Of a DNA stretch of 11,493 nt, positions 1-7,042 are shown piece by piece. The position numbers and the translations under genes were made by a program. Under the pieces are notes generated by a model that was given only the letters and a program-made list of their open reading frames with translations, searched no databases and was not told the origin of the DNA. Each line of letters begins with the position of its first letter. Positions within the stretch are counted from its first letter, which is position 1. Origin of the DNA: an uncultured Bacteroidales bacterium (GTDB taxonomy: Bacteria; Bacteroidota; Bacteroidia; Bacteroidales; Marinilabiliaceae); contig CALAVC010000144.1 of the NCBI GenBank assembly GCA_937892095.1, positions 1 to 11,493 of the forward strand, read 5' to 3'.

Positions 1-548
1 TATTGCATATTGGTGAGCGGACCGCTTTCGGCAGGGTGTTTTTCAAGATAATCGGCTATCTCGATGGCCCGTATCGTTCGGCGTCGATTGTCGAGGTCGG
101 TTGTATTATGAAGTTTTTGGTATCTCGACAAAATTTCTGCAAGCTCCGCAAGGGACTTGTTATCGAGCTGGTTGCGCAACGTTGGGTTTGGTGGTACGCT
201 TAGCAAGTTGTAGTTTTTAAGAACAGCCTCTATATATAGCCCAGAGCCACCGCATAGTATGGGTGTGCGTTGTCTACTTACGATGTCGTTATATGCTTCT
301 GCAAAGTCTGTTTGGAAACGATAGACATTGTATTTTTCGCCCGGGTCTGCAATGTCGATAAGGTGATATGGTACTTCGGCGTAGTCTTCTATGTCTTTAC
401 CTGTGCCGATGGACATCCGACGATATACTTGTCTCGAGTCGGCACTGAGTATTTCACCATTGAAATGCCGTGCCATGTTGACGGCAAAGAGGGTCTTTCC
501 ACATGCTGTGGGACCTATTATTGCTATTAGTTGTGGCACGAGTGGCAA
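1..548 (-). CDS. miaA: tRNA dimethylallyltransferase MiaA (C-terminal part beyond the left edge)
   Basis: MiaA transfers a dimethylallyl group from DMAPP to N6 of A37 in tRNAs that read codons starting with U; it acts in the cytoplasm. About 182 residues are in the window, of roughly 300 usual for the family. The P-loop GPTACGKT lies at about residues 12-19. It is followed by the DSRQVYR motif, GTGKDIEDYAE, YHLID (family PxHLID) and GGSGLYIEAVL, all in the usual order. No ATG precedes the P-loop in this frame. The start must be TTG at 546-548 (giving MPLVPQLIAIIGPT) or GTG at 537-539; I chose TTG because it lies one base after the TAA of the upstream antiporter gene and gives the more usual lead-in. 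It is probably cotranscribed with that antiporter. Identity is seen directly in the motifs; only the start is uncertain. Confidence 0.95.
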   Translation of the reverse strand, partial: MPLVPQLIAIIGPTACGKTLFAVNMARHFNGEILSADSRQVYRRMSIGTGKDIEDYAEVPYHLIDIADPGEKYNVYRFQTDFAEAYNDIVSRQRTPILCGGSGLYIEAVLKNYNLLSVPPNPTLRNQLDNKSLAELAEILSRYQKLHNTTDLDNRRRTIRAIEIADYLEKHPAESGPLTNMQ

Positions 549-549
549 T

Positions 550-1776
550 TTATTTTTTGTTGTGAGTGTATACTTTGTCGTAGAATCGTCCGAGCTTTGT
601 ACGTTCGACAAGTGGAATGAACACAGACGTGAGGATAATGCTATACAAAACTACGTGATATGTTATTGCTTGTATGTCTGGTCCCTCGACCATGCCATAT
701 TGTGTGGGTAGTCCAGCAAGGACTGCTGCGGCCAAGCCTTTTGGGAGCATGACTGCGACTATTGTGCGGTCGTGTGGGGTTGTTTTGCCGTTAACCATTA
801 GCCACGAGGCTATTGGGCGAAGAGCAAAGAGCGCGACTACGATTGACAGAGAGATTGCAATGACGGCAGTGTCTTCAAATGGGATGCTTATGCCGAGATA
901 TATGAAGAAAAAAATCTTGACGAGGAATGCGAGTTCTTTGTAAAGTTCTTTTTCTGCCGATGAGATTATGCCGACAGTTTTTTCGCTTAGCAAAAAGTTT
1001 AGGTGTCGGCGAATGACTGGTGCATTGCCGAGTACTATGCCGAAAGCGAGAACCGCAATTGCCCCACTGAAATCGAAGAATTCGGCAATGCCATAAACTA
1101 CAAACATGCAAAAACACGTTGCAAATTGCGTGTTGCCGAATGTACGGATAAATGTTATTATGCGTAGCCAAAGCATGCCACTTAACGCCCCAATTATGGA
1201 AGCTACAATGAGCGAGGAAAAAAGCGTTCCGACAACTTTCCCCACTTCAAAAGCTCCGCTCTCGATGCTTTGTAGTTCGCCGATTGTGAAGACAATACAT
1301 AGTACATCGGTAAGGGCAGACTCCATGACGAGCATTGCACTTGCTGTCTTGGACACGTTTATCATGCTGAGTAGTGGTATGACAACGGCAGATGACGTTC
1401 CACCGCAGATGAAGCCCGTAAGCACTGATGCAAGTGTCGAGTAGCCGAATCCGAAGTGCATTAAGAGCGTGATGGATATGACCGAAAGGAAGAAGAAAGA
1501 TATGGTCAGTATAGCACTTTGTCGAGCTGAGTGGATGAGTTCACTCAGTTCAAGACCGAGTCCGCCCTCGAAGAGTATTATGATTAGTGCAAATTGGGTA
1601 AAGACAGAGCCTGTGCTACCAATGGTTTCAACGGATGATATGCCAAAAACTGGTCCGAGCAAGAGACCGACAACGATGAGCATAAGCACATCAGGGACTT
1701 TTGAACGCTCAAAAAAGTGAGTCAGTACATGCCCCAAAAAATAGAGTATTCCAGTGGCAAATATGGCTTTTTCCAT
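550..1776 (-). CDS. Cation:proton antiporter, CPA (NhaP/Kef-like) membrane domain only
   Basis: This 408-residue protein is almost entirely hydrophobic helices, about a dozen, as in the Na+/H+ exchanger fold (PF00999). It would exchange Na+ or K+ for protons across the inner membrane, for pH and ion balance. Visible family signs are the early VPDVLMLIVVGLLLGP segment (about residues 27-42), ILFEGGLGLE (67-76), CGGTSSAVVIPLL (124-136) and the helix MESALTDVL (151-159). In CPA1 proteins the core pair is usually Asn-Asp and in CPA2 Asp-Asp; here it reads Thr156-Asp157. There is no TrkA-N or TrkA-C regulatory domain: the chain ends shortly after the last helix with a basic tail. The ATG at 1774-1776 has no clear Shine-Dalgarno. 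The rpsO terminator lies upstream, so it needs its own promoter, which I could not identify. The substrate ion cannot be read from the sequence. Confidence 0.9.
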   Translation of the reverse strand: MEKAIFATGILYFLGHVLTHFFERSKVPDVLMLIVVGLLLGPVFGISSVETIGSTGSVFTQFALIIILFEGGLGLELSELIHSARQSAILTISFFFLSVISITLLMHFGFGYSTLASVLTGFICGGTSSAVVIPLLSMINVSKTASAMLVMESALTDVLCIVFTIGELQSIESGAFEVGKVVGTLFSSLIVASIIGALSGMLWLRIITFIRTFGNTQFATCFCMFVVYGIAEFFDFSGAIAVLAFGIVLGNAPVIRRHLNFLLSEKTVGIISSAEKELYKELAFLVKIFFFIYLGISIPFEDTAVIAISLSIVVALFALRPIASWLMVNGKTTPHDRTIVAVMLPKGLAAAVLAGLPTQYGMVEGPDIQAITYHVVLYSIILTSVFIPLVERTKLGRFYDKVYTHNKK

Positions 1777-1909
1777 TACTACGTCCGTTTTTACTAATTT
1801 ACGAAAAAGTGTTTAGAAATGTTGTGTATGTTTGTGTGTTGCACGACATAGAGAACGTAGCTTCTTGGCGTTTTTCCGATTGTGCATTTGGTGAATGGGG
1901 ACAAAAATT

Positions 1910-1936
1910 AACCGGAAAGTTTTTCTCTTTCCGGTT
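1910..1936 (-). terminator. Hairpin terminator after rpsO, possibly bidirectional
   Basis: A perfect 10-base inverted repeat, AACCGGAAAG (1910-1919) and CTTTCCGGTT (1927-1936), encloses a 7-base loop. It lies 24 bases past the rpsO stop. Read on the minus strand the stem is followed by AATTTTTG, a short T tract. Read on the plus strand it is followed by G and seven T. It could therefore stop transcription in both directions, although no plus-strand gene is seen that would need it. Confidence 0.85.
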
Positions 1937-1960
1937 GTTTTTTTGCTCTCGGCAAATTGT

Positions 1961-2230
1961 TTATTTGCGAAGACCGAGTTTGCTTACGATAGCGCGATAG
2001 CGTTCGATGTCGCGGTCTTTAAGATAATCGAGCAAGCTGCGACGCTTACCGATGAGTTTTTTGAGAGCATAGTTCGTTGCATTATCCTTCTTGTTGAGCT
2101 TCATGTGCTCAGTGAGGTGGTTAATACGGAAAGAAAACAATGCTATCTGGCTTTCAGGTGAACCAGTGTCAGTGTTAGACTTGCCGTACTGACCGAAGAG
2201 TTCTTGTTTTTTCTCTTTGTCGAGGTACAT
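1961..2230 (-). CDS. rpsO: 30S ribosomal protein S15
   Basis: S15 (uS15) is a primary binder of the central domain of 16S rRNA and helps assemble the platform of the small subunit. The 89 residues match the usual length exactly. The typical stretches TDTGSPESQIALFSFRI (about residues 20-36), LTEHMKLNKKD (39-49) and GKRRSLLDYLK (61-71) are present, and the chain ends in the usual basic tail. The ATG at 2228-2230 gives the normal N-terminus. It has a promoter box just upstream and a strong terminator downstream, so it appears to be a single-gene unit. No Shine-Dalgarno is seen. In other bacteria S15 often represses its own mRNA; nothing in the very short leader shows this clearly here. Confidence 0.98.
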   Translation of the reverse strand: MYLDKEKKQELFGQYGKSNTDTGSPESQIALFSFRINHLTEHMKLNKKDNATNYALKKLIGKRRSLLDYLKDRDIERYRAIVSKLGLRK

Positions 2231-2257
2231 CGTATATTGTATTTATGAAATTGGGTG

Positions 2258-2265
2258 CAAATATA
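2258..2265 (-). promoter_or_regulatory. Bacteroides-type -7 box for rpsO
   Basis: On the minus strand this reads TATATTTG, an exact match to the TAnnTTTG consensus known for the primary sigma factor of Bacteroides. A CTTG (2286-2289), one mismatch from the -33 TTTG, lies 20 bases upstream. Transcription would begin about 20 bases before the rpsO ATG, leaving a very short leader. The flanking bases resemble those around the boxes at 3180 and 7035. Confidence 0.6.
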
Positions 2266-2305
2266 GCATTTTGGTGGCAGGAATGCAAGTGCTTGATTCC
2301 TATTT

Positions 2306-2674
2306 CTACTCATCGTCTGTTTCGACAAGTTCAAAAGTCATGCCCTCAATGAGGTCTCGGTAGTCTTCGCCTGCTTCCTCCATGTCGGAGTAGTCGTTGG
2401 AATAGTACCAAAAGACCGATATTTTCTTCCCTTCTTGATTGAGTTTTTCGAGGTAGCGGAAGAATTCGAGCAAGCATTTCGAGCTGCTTGTGTTGAAATA
2501 TGTTAGATGGACAGAGACGTCGAGTGAATAGAAGTCGAGGTTGGATATGCGAGCTATGAGGTTGCGGTAGAACTCAACAGAATTGTCCATGAACGAGCGA
2601 CCTTTGACAACGAGTTCTTTCCCATCGAAACTCACAAGTGGGCTACGTTCTGTTTGTGTCATCAAGACATCCAT
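2306..2674 (-). CDS. SiaC-family (DUF1987) regulatory protein, second of a tandem pair
   Basis: This 122-residue cytoplasmic protein belongs to the DUF1987/SiaC family (PF09345). In Pseudomonas aeruginosa SiaC is phosphorylated on a threonine by the SiaB kinase, dephosphorylated by the SiaA phosphatase, and in the free form switches on the diguanylate cyclase SiaD. The family core FNTSSSKCL is at residues 60-68, and Thr62 is the likely phosphosite by alignment. The N-terminal stretch GRSFMDNSVEFY (25-36) is also typical. It aligns without gaps from residue 1 with the upstream paralogue, which supports the ATG at 2672-2674 rather than Met5. The gap between the two genes is 63 bases with no terminator seen, so they are probably cotranscribed. 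The acidic C-terminus (VETDDE) is shared in character. The function in this organism is inferred only; no siaA, siaB or siaD is in view. Confidence 0.88.
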   Translation of the reverse strand: MDVLMTQTERSPLVSFDGKELVVKGRSFMDNSVEFYRNLIARISNLDFYSLDVSVHLTYFNTSSSKCLLEFFRYLEKLNQEGKKISVFWYYSNDYSDMEEAGEDYRDLIEGMTFELVETDDE

Positions 2675-2737
2675 GATTGCTATTGTCTTGTGTCTCTTAG
2701 TTTGTTTTTCTTGGTTGTAGAATGAATGGTGAGCGCG

Positions 2738-3097
2738 TTATTCGTCAATTTCTTCAATGTCGAAATTGACGTTGTGAAGCGAATCTTTAAATTCTTCTGC
2801 AGACTCTCTCATATCTTCGTCGTCGGCTTTGTATGTCCAACGAATGTTGCACTTTTGGCTTAAGGCTTTTTTGTCGACGAGGACGAGCAAATCCATTAGG
2901 CACTTGGAGCTACTTGTGTTGAAAAAGTCGAGACCTATTTCAACATTAAGTTGGCCTTCGTGCTCTTCTATCATTTTGTTTATGGGTGCATAAAACTCTA
3001 CAGAGTTTTCCATATAGGAACGTCCTGTTATGGCGAGTGTACCGTCTTGGAAAGATATGGTCGGAGTTCTGGTCGTACCCGGTATGAGTGTGTTCAT
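2738..3097 (-). CDS. SiaC-family (DUF1987) regulatory protein, first of a tandem pair
   Basis: This 119-residue protein is a paralogue of the gene that follows. Shared features are a T/S-P-x-V/I-SF start, GRS(Y/F)M(E/D)NSVEFY at residues 26-36, an identical FNTSSSKCL core (59-67, with Thr61 as the expected phosphosite), and an acidic C-terminal helix ending in IEEIDE. The regions outside these motifs differ strongly, so the duplication is old or the two copies have been driven apart. The family acts as a phospho-switch between a SiaB-type kinase, a SiaA-type PP2C phosphatase and a downstream target. The ATG at 3095-3097 follows an A-rich stretch without a Shine-Dalgarno. A promoter box lies about 83 bases upstream. 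The target in this organism is unknown; Bacteroidota generally lack large sets of diguanylate cyclases, so it may differ from SiaD. Confidence 0.88.
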   Translation of the reverse strand: MNTLIPGTTRTPTISFQDGTLAITGRSYMENSVEFYAPINKMIEEHEGQLNVEIGLDFFNTSSSKCLMDLLVLVDKKALSQKCNIRWTYKADDEDMRESAEEFKDSLHNVNFDIEEIDE

Positions 3098-3179
3098 AAT
3101 GTTCTTTTTTGTATAGAGAGCGTTGACAACAAAAGAAGTGCCAACTTTCTTGTTTGCTCACAATAAGTTTTCAAGGGAA

Positions 3180-3187
3180 CAAAGATA
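3180..3187 (-). promoter_or_regulatory. Bacteroides-type -7 box for the SiaC pair
   Basis: On the minus strand this reads TATCTTTG, an exact TAnnTTTG match in the 140-base gap between lptC and the first SiaC gene. At the -33 distance the sequence (AATG at 3207-3210) matches TTTG at only two positions. It implies a leader of about 75 bases. Three G bases lie two bases to its right on the plus strand's left side (3175-3177), as at the boxes at 2258 and 7035. Confidence 0.5.
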
Positions 3188-3237
3188 AATATTTTTCTGA
3201 TAAAGTCATTAAGAGCGTGTGAAAGGCTACTAATGTT

Positions 3238-3816
3238 TTAATCTTCTATTTCGATTTCTCCTCCAGGTTTTTTGATGACGTATTGGGACATTCGATCGTC
3301 GCTTTCAAATCCTCGTCCTGTTATCATTTGTCCTTTTGTTGTTATTTTGACAAATTTTTCGGAATAGATTTTATGTTTTTCTGTGTCCCAAAACATTTGT
3401 TCGGTGTTAAGTATGTCTCCTTTTTCTGTTAGTGCTTCGACGTCGTTGTTTAGCTCCCAAAGGTTTTTCGATTTGTAGTATCGTGCGTTGTTGCAACGGA
3501 TTTTTGAAGCGACTGTGGTGCCAGACTTGGCGTAGCTTATGAATTTTAGCCCACCCGGAAAGTCGATGTATGGTTCTTCGACATTGTCATATTGGTGCAT
3601 TTCTGGAGTTTCAAATTCATATTTGTATACGCCCGTGTCGGTTACGAAGGTGTGTAGGTCGTAGGCCGACATTGTGGCTCGTTCTTGCTCTTCTTCGTAG
3701 GCGCGAAGTTCTTTGTTGGAGTTGCGCATACAGGAGCAGAAAGACAAAAAGACAAGGATTGCACAGATGTGTGCAAGCCTTGTCTTGTATGGTGTTTGTA
3801 TTGTGATAGATGTCAC
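3238..3816 (-). CDS. lptC: LPS export protein LptC
   Basis: LptC is the inner-membrane-anchored periplasmic link that takes lipopolysaccharide from the LptB2FG transporter and passes it along the LptA bridge. The 192 residues fit the Bacteroidota members. The C-terminal half carries the recognisable LptC pattern: GDILNTEQMFWDTEKHKIYSE (about residues 133-153), then ITTKGQMITGRGFESDD. The N-terminus has one hydrophobic segment (about 16-28) ending FCSC; Cys29 may be a lipid anchor, but the Phe at -3 makes it a poor lipobox. The GTG at 3814-3816 is the only possible upstream start, because the codon before it is the TAA of the TPR gene in the same frame. The next in-frame Met (residue 30) would remove the membrane segment. 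It is translated right after the TPR gene and almost surely shares its mRNA. Confidence 0.9.
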   Translation of the reverse strand: MTSITIQTPYKTRLAHICAILVFLSFCSCMRNSNKELRAYEEEQERATMSAYDLHTFVTDTGVYKYEFETPEMHQYDNVEEPYIDFPGGLKFISYAKSGTTVASKIRCNNARYYKSKNLWELNNDVEALTEKGDILNTEQMFWDTEKHKIYSEKFVKITTKGQMITGRGFESDDRMSQYVIKKPGGEIEIED

Positions 3817-5175
3817 TTATTTCTTGGCACGTACGGTTGTTTGTTCGTTGATGAAGCCACCTACTTTGTAGCTTGAGCCGTCTTTGAGGCCTTCGAAGAA
3901 TAGGTCTTCTTTGCTGGGGAAGTGTTGTGAGTATTGGCGGATGAGTTCGTTGGCTTCTTTCTGTACGTTTTCGCTGCTATCGACGGCTTTGGCGCGCATT
4001 GCTTTGTCGACTGCAGCCCAGTAGCCTGCTCGTTTCTCATAGTCTTTCTCGCCTATTGAGCGTGCTCCTTGTGCGTAGACTTTGGCGAGGAGGAGGTATG
4101 GGTCGCCCCAATCTGAGCGGAGGTTGGAAGCCTTGTAGGCTGCTGTTTTGGCAGCTACGTAGTTTTGAGCAGCATAGTTGATTAGACCAACTTCATAGAA
4201 GTATTTGGCTTTTAGCTTGTCGTCTTCTTCAAGTCGGATTGCTTCGTCGTAGTAAGAGAGCGCTTTCTCCATGTCGTTTTGCTTGACGTACATGCGTGCA
4301 AGACCGCGTGCAGACGATGCTTCGGGGGATATTTTGTGAAGATTTTCGGAGATAGCGTAGAAGAGGTCGCTTTCTGTGCAATCGCTGTTGGCGAGGAGTT
4401 TATTGATTTTCTTGAGCCATTCTGCGTTGGTTGCGTTGTCTGCGAGCTGTGGTTGATAGATCTTGGTGAGTATTGAGCAGTCTGCGGCACCGCTTTGTGC
4501 GAATATTTGTTCTACTTGTTCGCGAGCTTGTGTGGCAAGCTCTTTCATGTTTGGTGCGGCTACGGCTTCAACTTTAGCACCAACTGCAGAACACTTGGTG
4601 TAGGCGTTGATGACGTCTTCGTTGCTTATTTCGTCATCTTTGAACTGCCCTACGATGTGGAGCATGTAGTTTTGTAGGAATGCAGGTTGGATTGTTGCTG
4701 GGTCGCCATTGAGAGACTCGGCGAAGAGGGCTACAGCTTCTTTGCGTACGTTCTTGTCGGTGCCTTTGTATTGCATCATGTCGAGTGCGCGTTTACCCTT
4801 GAGGTAGCTTGTGGGGTACTTTTTGTTTTTGCCGAAGTATTTCATTCGTTGGTCGTAGACGCGTAGCAACATGTCGTAGTATGTGTCTTTGTTAGCTTTG
4901 TCGGTCTGAATCATGTGTTTCATGATCTTTTCGCCATCGCTGTAGAGCGAGATTTTAGCTAAAGGACATTGTTCAAATACGATTTTCCAGGGTTCGTAGG
5001 CTTCTTTGTAATTTTTGAGCTTTACTTGGTCGCCATATTGGACGAGGTTCATGATGCATGTTACGCTATCTTCGCCGTGCCCATATTTAGAGCCGTCTTC
5101 GACGCCTTTTTGAGCGAAGGAATTGAACGAAAGCGACAATAGGGCAACAGCAGTCAAGAACTTGTATGTTTTCAT
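3817..5175 (-). CDS. Secreted TPR-repeat protein
   Basis: A 452-residue protein begins with a clear signal peptide (MKTYKFLTAVALLSLSFNSFA, likely cut after residue 21), so it acts in the periplasm or at the envelope. The C-terminal half holds tetratricopeptide-like helix pairs at about residues 287-318 (GLARMYVKQNDMEKALSYYDEAI), 324-352 and 357-372, folds that usually bind other proteins. The N-terminal half is helical and of no family I can name beyond homologues common in Bacteroidales. Cys40/Cys70 and Cys233/Cys266 could form disulfides. It lies upstream of lptC with no gap, and coaX comes before it across 159 bases in which I see neither a convincing promoter nor a terminator. The location suggests an envelope or LPS-transport role, but this is inference; no enzyme motif is seen. 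Confidence 0.8.
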   Translation of the reverse strand: MKTYKFLTAVALLSLSFNSFAQKGVEDGSKYGHGEDSVTCIMNLVQYGDQVKLKNYKEAYEPWKIVFEQCPLAKISLYSDGEKIMKHMIQTDKANKDTYYDMLLRVYDQRMKYFGKNKKYPTSYLKGKRALDMMQYKGTDKNVRKEAVALFAESLNGDPATIQPAFLQNYMLHIVGQFKDDEISNEDVINAYTKCSAVGAKVEAVAAPNMKELATQAREQVEQIFAQSGAADCSILTKIYQPQLADNATNAEWLKKINKLLANSDCTESDLFYAISENLHKISPEASSARGLARMYVKQNDMEKALSYYDEAIRLEEDDKLKAKYFYEVGLINYAAQNYVAAKTAAYKASNLRSDWGDPYLLLAKVYAQGARSIGEKDYEKRAGYWAAVDKAMRAKAVDSSENVQKEANELIRQYSQHFPSKEDLFFEGLKDGSSYKVGGFINEQTTVRAKK

Positions 5176-5334
5176 TGTTGCGATGATATTATTGTTATAC
5201 TTACTTTTTGTCTTTGCTTTGATGTATGGCGAGGTCTGTATCGAGGCTTCGCTATGTCATCTGATGTTGTTTTATCACAAAATCTTTGCCAAAGTGTCTA
5301 ATGTTGACTAACTATGTTCGTAAGTCGTTGATTA

Positions 5335-6102
5335 TCAGGATTGAATTGGACGAATTAACTGATTGATATTAGCATTGGCAATGTCGGCTAAGCCTTCGAG
5401 TACGAGGTTTGGTCGTACAAATATGCTCATTTCTGTTGTCAACTCAAAATATTTGTTATTTCCACCTGTGATGACAACAATCGAATTGGGTTTTTGTTTC
5501 CTGAAATTAGATATGTGGGCGTTTGTTTCTGCTCTTAGTCCGACCATTATGCCTATTGCAATGGCACTGCGTGTGTCCGTGCCATAGAATCCGCCCGTAT
5601 CGTCGGTTGGGTCGGTGAGTGGTAGCTTGGCCGTAAAGGCGTGTAGAGCGCGAAATCGCATGCTTACGCCTGGCGATATGCACCCTCCGAGGAAGTGTCC
5701 GTCGGCGGTTAAGTAGTCGTAGGTTATGGCTGTTCCTGCATCTATGATGAGCGTGTCTACTAATCCGAAGTTGGCTACGACACCTGCGGTTGCGGCTATT
5801 CGGTCGGTGCCGAGAGTTGTGGGTGTGGCGTAGTCGATGGTGAATGGGAGTGTCATGTCGGCAGTGAGTAGTTTGACCCACATGCCAGAGGCACGCATTC
5901 GTTTAATCATTTTAACGGCACCTTCGGCGACGCTACTAACAAGACAGCCTGCTGTCTTATGTTGTTGTGATATTTTTAGGGCATCGCGCACGGTGGTCTC
6001 GTGGTCGGATAGGATGACTTCGGAACACAACTTGCCGTCTTGTGCCACGGCTATTTTAGATTTGGTGTTGCCGATGTCTATGACTAATATTTTATGACTC
6101 AT
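5335..6102 (-). CDS. coaX: Type III pantothenate kinase
   Basis: CoaX phosphorylates pantothenate with ATP, the first step of coenzyme A synthesis, in the cytoplasm. Its 255 residues are the normal length. It has the acetate/sugar kinase/Hsp70 fold signs: the N-terminal phosphate loop VIDIGNTKSK (residues 7-16), GTDRIAATAG (98-107, where Asp100 matches the catalytic aspartate), IIDAGTAITYDYL (119-131), and GGCISPG (139-145). Unlike types I and II, this type is insensitive to feedback by CoA and needs a monovalent cation; that is family knowledge. The ATG at 6100-6102 is 30 bases after the metallo-hydrolase stop, so the two are probably one transcript from the promoter at 7035. No Shine-Dalgarno is visible. 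In Bacteroidales coaX often lies next to the TPR protein and LptC genes, as here. Confidence 0.96.
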   Translation of the reverse strand: MSHKILVIDIGNTKSKIAVAQDGKLCSEVILSDHETTVRDALKISQQHKTAGCLVSSVAEGAVKMIKRMRASGMWVKLLTADMTLPFTIDYATPTTLGTDRIAATAGVVANFGLVDTLIIDAGTAITYDYLTADGHFLGGCISPGVSMRFRALHAFTAKLPLTDPTDDTGGFYGTDTRSAIAIGIMVGLRAETNAHISNFRKQKPNSIVVITGGNNKYFELTTEMSIFVRPNLVLEGLADIANANINQLIRPIQS

Positions 6103-6132
6103 CGGGTGTGTGTTGGCCGACTAAATGTTTTC

Positions 6133-7005
6133 TTAAAAATTGAATTTGAACTGATATGCAGGACGATCTAATCGTTCGGGAATTTCGTAGAATGGGGGTT
6201 CTTCGGTGCTTTGTGTGGTCGAGAGTAAAAACACGGGACTCGCTTCGCTTCGGCTCATGACCATTATTTTTTTGCTTTTAGCGATGTCGGCAAATTCTTT
6301 TAGGGCTATTTGCGGAGTGTTGTTGTCTTGGCTGATGTGCGAGAGCAATATTGTGTGTAGGGGTAGCTCGTCGGCAAGTACGGCAACAAGTTGACGTACT
6401 ATTTGTGCTGATTGGACGTTGGACAAATGTCCATGTCCGCCAGATATTCGTTGTTTTAGTTCGCGAGTGTACGGACCATTGATAAGCATTTGTTCGTCGT
6501 AGTTTGCTTCGAGAAATGCAAGATGGCACAATGAAAGATGATGCTTTAGTTCATCGGTTGGCATGCCGATGTCGGTAAAAACACCGATGTTGAGTCCTGC
6601 CACCTCAATGCGGAAGCTACATGGTTCTACGACGTCGTGTGGTTTTGCAAAGGAGTGTATGGTGAACGGTGGGAGCGAGATAACTTCGCCAGCTGAGAAA
6701 AGTTTGATGTTTTGAGTAGGTGGTGTGTATTTACTACGTAGTCCACGACGTGTGCCGTGTGTCATGTGGACGATGGCGTTAGTGTGGCGACAAAATACGG
6801 GGAGTCCGTAGACGTGGTCGGAGTGTTCGTGCGAGACAAATATGTCGGAGACGAGTTGTAGGTTAATGTGTCGTGATTGTGCGCGTGCTCGTAGGCAACG
6901 ATAGCTGACACCCATGTCGACGAGTATGGCTCGCCCTGCATATTCTATATAATACGCATTTCCATTGCTACCCGACGCGAGAGAACAAACTCTGAGACTT
7001 TCCAC
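6133..7005 (-). CDS. MBL-fold metallo-hydrolase, YycJ/WalJ-like
   Basis: A 290-residue cytoplasmic hydrolase of the metallo-beta-lactamase fold. The N-terminus LRVCSLASGSNGNAYYI (residues 4-20) is the YycJ-type opening, followed by the metal-binding HEHSDH at 59-64 (HxHxDH), KPHD at about 121-124, FTDIGMP at 143-149 with Asp145 as the expected bridging metal ligand, and a late LLSHISQDNN with the last His. Family members probably act on nucleic acids; in Bacillus YycJ has been linked to the cell cycle and DNA repair, but the substrate is not settled. It starts at GTG (7003-7005); there is no ATG upstream in frame before the promoter, and the next Met (31) would cut the first motif. coaX follows after 30 bases. 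Confidence 0.92.
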   Translation of the reverse strand: MESLRVCSLASGSNGNAYYIEYAGRAILVDMGVSYRCLRARAQSRHINLQLVSDIFVSHEHSDHVYGLPVFCRHTNAIVHMTHGTRRGLRSKYTPPTQNIKLFSAGEVISLPPFTIHSFAKPHDVVEPCSFRIEVAGLNIGVFTDIGMPTDELKHHLSLCHLAFLEANYDEQMLINGPYTRELKQRISGGHGHLSNVQSAQIVRQLVAVLADELPLHTILLSHISQDNNTPQIALKEFADIAKSKKIMVMSRSEASPVFLLSTTQSTEEPPFYEIPERLDRPAYQFKFNF

Positions 7006-7034
7006 TCTACAAAGGTTACAGACAAATTTGGGTG

Positions 7035-7042
7035 CAAAGTTA
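7035..7042 (-). promoter_or_regulatory. Bacteroides-type -7 box for the metallo-hydrolase/coaX unit
   Basis: On the minus strand this reads TAACTTTG, an exact TAnnTTTG match, placed so that the leader before the GTG start would be about 20-25 bases. No good -33 TTTG is found at the usual distance. Its surroundings nearly repeat those of the rpsO box: TTGGGTGCAAA, two variable bases, then TAGCATTTT on the plus strand. Confidence 0.55.

Noticed and set aside
391..711. Plus-strand open frames such as 270-530, 391-711 and 1106-1444
   Set aside because: They lie opposite miaA and the antiporter, both with clear family motifs, and their translations show no domain or sensible composition.
3184..3204. 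Direct repeat GATAAA at 3184-3189 and 3199-3204 by the SiaC promoter
   Set aside because: Six-base repeats in AT-rich sequence are expected by chance.
4085..4100. GAGGAGGAGG-like run resembling a Shine-Dalgarno followed by ATG on the plus strand
   Set aside because: It lies antisense inside the TPR gene, and the plus-strand frame there has no recognisable product.
5176..5334. Possible promoter or small gene in the gap between coaX and the TPR gene
   Set aside because: No TAnnTTTG box with proper spacing, no hairpin with a T tract and no open frame of note were found; it may be transcribed through from coaX.
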